Source: JAZLIL01 sp045617405 (GTDB taxonomy: Bacteria; Bacillota; Clostridia; Lachnospirales; Lachnospiraceae). Taken from it: a stretch of 6,756 bases of DNA. A model generated the notes under the pieces. That model worked only from the letters and a program-made list of their open reading frames with translations. It had not been told where the DNA came from and did not search any database. This document shows positions 5,925 through 6,756 of this stretch, piece after piece. The position numbers and the translations under genes were made by a program. The stretch covers positions 1 to 6,756 of the forward strand of contig JAZLIL010000060.1 of the NCBI GenBank assembly GCA_045617405.1, read 5' to 3'. Every line of letters starts with the position of its first letter. The first letter of the stretch is position 1.

Positions 5925-6033
5925 GAGCCGCAATGAGGCAGCGTGAGTGCAGCCAAAAGTGAGAGCCGCAATGAGGCAGTGTGAGTGCCGCCAAAAGTGA
6001 GAGCCGCAATCCGGTAATGTTGAGCGCGTAAAA
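5917..6033 (+). repeat. Three-unit tandem repeat, 38-bp period, at the divIC-tilS junction
   Basis: The 18-mer AAAAGTGAGAGCCGCAAT occurs at 5917, 5955 and 5993, exactly 38 bp apart. The first two full units (5921-5958 and 5959-5996) differ at only two positions; the third (5997-6033) is identical for 14 bases and then diverges. Each unit is internally duplicated: GTGAGWGCMGC occurs at 5921, 5943, 5959, 5981 and 5997, alternating spacings of 22 and 16 bp, with a decayed sixth copy near 6019. The period is not a multiple of 3 and the first unit supplies the divIC stop. There are no unique spacers, so it is not CRISPR. It could be a dispersed small repeat family of this genome or a local slippage expansion; the window alone cannot decide. 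Confidence 0.9.
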
Positions 6034-6044
6034 GCAGAGAGAAC

Positions 6045-6062
6045 ATGAGCCTTGAAAACTAA
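6045..6062 (+). other. Possible 5-codon leader ORF before tilS
   Basis: ATG at 6045 starts M-S-L-E-N and stops at TAA 6060-6062, one nucleotide before the tilS ATG. A purine run AGAGAGA at 6035-6041 sits at a good distance for this tiny ORF, but 22 nt from tilS, which has no ribosome binding site of its own. It may feed ribosomes to tilS by reinitiation. With only five codons, chance cannot be excluded. An in-frame TTG at 6052 is an alternative tilS start that could use the same purine run. Confidence 0.3.
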
Positions 6063-6063
6063 A

Positions 6064-6756
6064 ATGTTAACAAGTATAATTGAAAACAGGGTGAACAGGG
6101 AGCTTATTGAAAGCGGGGACTGTATAATCGCCGGTGTTTCGGGCGGGGCAGATTCCATGCTGCTTCTTACACTTCTTTCGGAACTTCGGACAGAGCTTTC
6201 ACTCGAAATCCACGTGCTTCACGTCAATCATTGCATCAGGGGAAACGAGGCGGACGGCGATGAAGAATTTGTCAGGACCTGCTGTGAGAAGCTTGGCGTT
6301 CCCTTTGAGGCTGTCAGGGTTGATGTTCCCGCGCGTTCAAAGGAAAGCGGACGAAGCGAAGAAGAGGAAGGCCGTGCGGCACGCTACGAGGCTTTCTTTG
6401 AGGCAGCAAAGCGTTATGGGGCAAACAGGATTGCTCTTGCGCATCATCGTGATGATCTTGCCGAGACAGTGCTCATCAATCTGTTTCGCGGAACGGGTTT
6501 GTCAGGCTTAAAGGGTATTCCGGCCACAAGAAGGGTTGATTCGGAGCTTACGGTTATTCGCCCGCTTCTTTCAATGACAAAGGCCGAAATCATTGAGATT
6601 CTTAAAGAGAACGGAATTGCATGGGTTGAAGACAGGACTAATTCTGATGACAGGTATGTAAGGAACAGGATAAGAAATAAGCTTCTGCCCCTGGCAGCGA
6701 GGGAAATCAATGCCAGCGCCGTGGAAAACATAGCACGCTGTGCCGGTCAGGCAGCC
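6064..6756 (+). CDS. tilS: tRNA(Ile)-lysidine synthase TilS, N-terminal part, cut by the window end
   Basis: TilS ligates lysine to C34 of the tRNA-Ile with a CAU anticodon, using ATP, so that it reads AUA and is charged with Ile; the gene is essential in most bacteria. The frame is open for 231 codons and runs off the end without a stop. The N-type ATP pyrophosphatase domain is plain: PP-loop SGGADS at 26-31, HVNHCIRGNEAD at 53-64 (family pattern HxNHxLRG), AHHRDDLAET at 126-135, and the tail motif NSDDRYVRNRIRNKLLP at 193-209. The C-terminal tRNA-binding domains lie beyond the window (whole proteins are usually about 430-480 aa). No Shine-Dalgarno sequence stands at a normal distance from the ATG at 6064; TTG at 6052 is the only other in-frame start after a TGA at 6046. 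In Bacillus and many Clostridia spoIIE lies upstream and hpt and ftsH downstream. Confidence 0.95.
   Translation, partial: MLTSIIENRVNRELIESGDCIIAGVSGGADSMLLLTLLSELRTELSLEIHVLHVNHCIRGNEADGDEEFVRTCCEKLGVPFEAVRVDVPARSKESGRSEEEEGRAARYEAFFEAAKRYGANRIALAHHRDDLAETVLINLFRGTGLSGLKGIPATRRVDSELTVIRPLLSMTKAEIIEILKENGIAWVEDRTNSDDRYVRNRIRNKLLPLAAREINASAVENIARCAGQAA

Noticed and set aside
5917..6033. CRISPR array
   Set aside because: The units are contiguous near-identical copies with no unique spacers, and no cas gene is nearby.
5364..6158. Open frame of 264 codons on the - strand across rqcP, divIC and the repeat
   Set aside because: It covers three real genes in antisense and stays open partly because the tandem repeat has no stop in that frame; no domain is recognisable.
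6134..6511. Open frame of 125 codons on the + strand within tilS
   Set aside because: It is out of frame with the clear TilS motifs (SGGADS, HVNHCIRG, AHHRDD), which run from 6064 to the window end.

Overview
The window is a block of bacterial housekeeping genes, all on the + strand and tightly packed. Gene content, canonical Shine-Dalgarno sites and gene order point to a low-to-mid GC Firmicute of the class Clostridia. The order mazG-hup-rqcP-divIC-tilS and the protein sequences best fit a Lachnospiraceae-type genome. Genes that spore formers usually keep in this neighbourhood (yabP, yabQ, spoIIE) are absent, so a non-sporulating genus such as a Butyrivibrio/Pseudobutyrivibrio relative is a reasonable guess. 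That assignment is inference, not identification.

Layout. Positions 1-122 hold an extended -10 promoter, a leader with a perfect 9-bp inverted repeat, and a strong ribosome binding site. Then come tig (trigger factor, 123-1409), clpP (1479-2063) and clpX (2078-3388), closed by an intrinsic terminator at 3402-3436. engB (3455-4129) overlaps mazG (4116-4913) by 14 nt. hup (4980-5255) follows with a very strong ribosome binding site and its own intrinsic terminator (5271-5305). rqcP (5337-5576), divIC (5616-5924) and the first 231 codons of tilS (6064 to the window end) form the last run. A short 38-bp-period tandem repeat begins at the divIC stop codon and fills most of the divIC-tilS gap. No tRNA, rRNA, CRISPR array or insertion sequence is visible, and no gene-free stretch exceeds 140 bases.

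Together the genes cover protein quality control (folding at the ribosome exit by trigger factor, ATP-dependent unfolding and degradation by ClpXP, rescue of stalled 50S subunits by RqcP), ribosome assembly (EngB), nucleotide-pool cleaning (MazG), nucleoid structure (HU), cell division (DivIC) and tRNA decoding (TilS).

I found no defence, mobile or otherwise novel system. The points worth a second look are what is missing compared with the usual order (lon after clpX; yabP, yabQ and spoIIE in the second half), the nested repeat at the divIC/tilS junction with its chain of tiny ORFs, and the unconventional translation starts of divIC and tilS.
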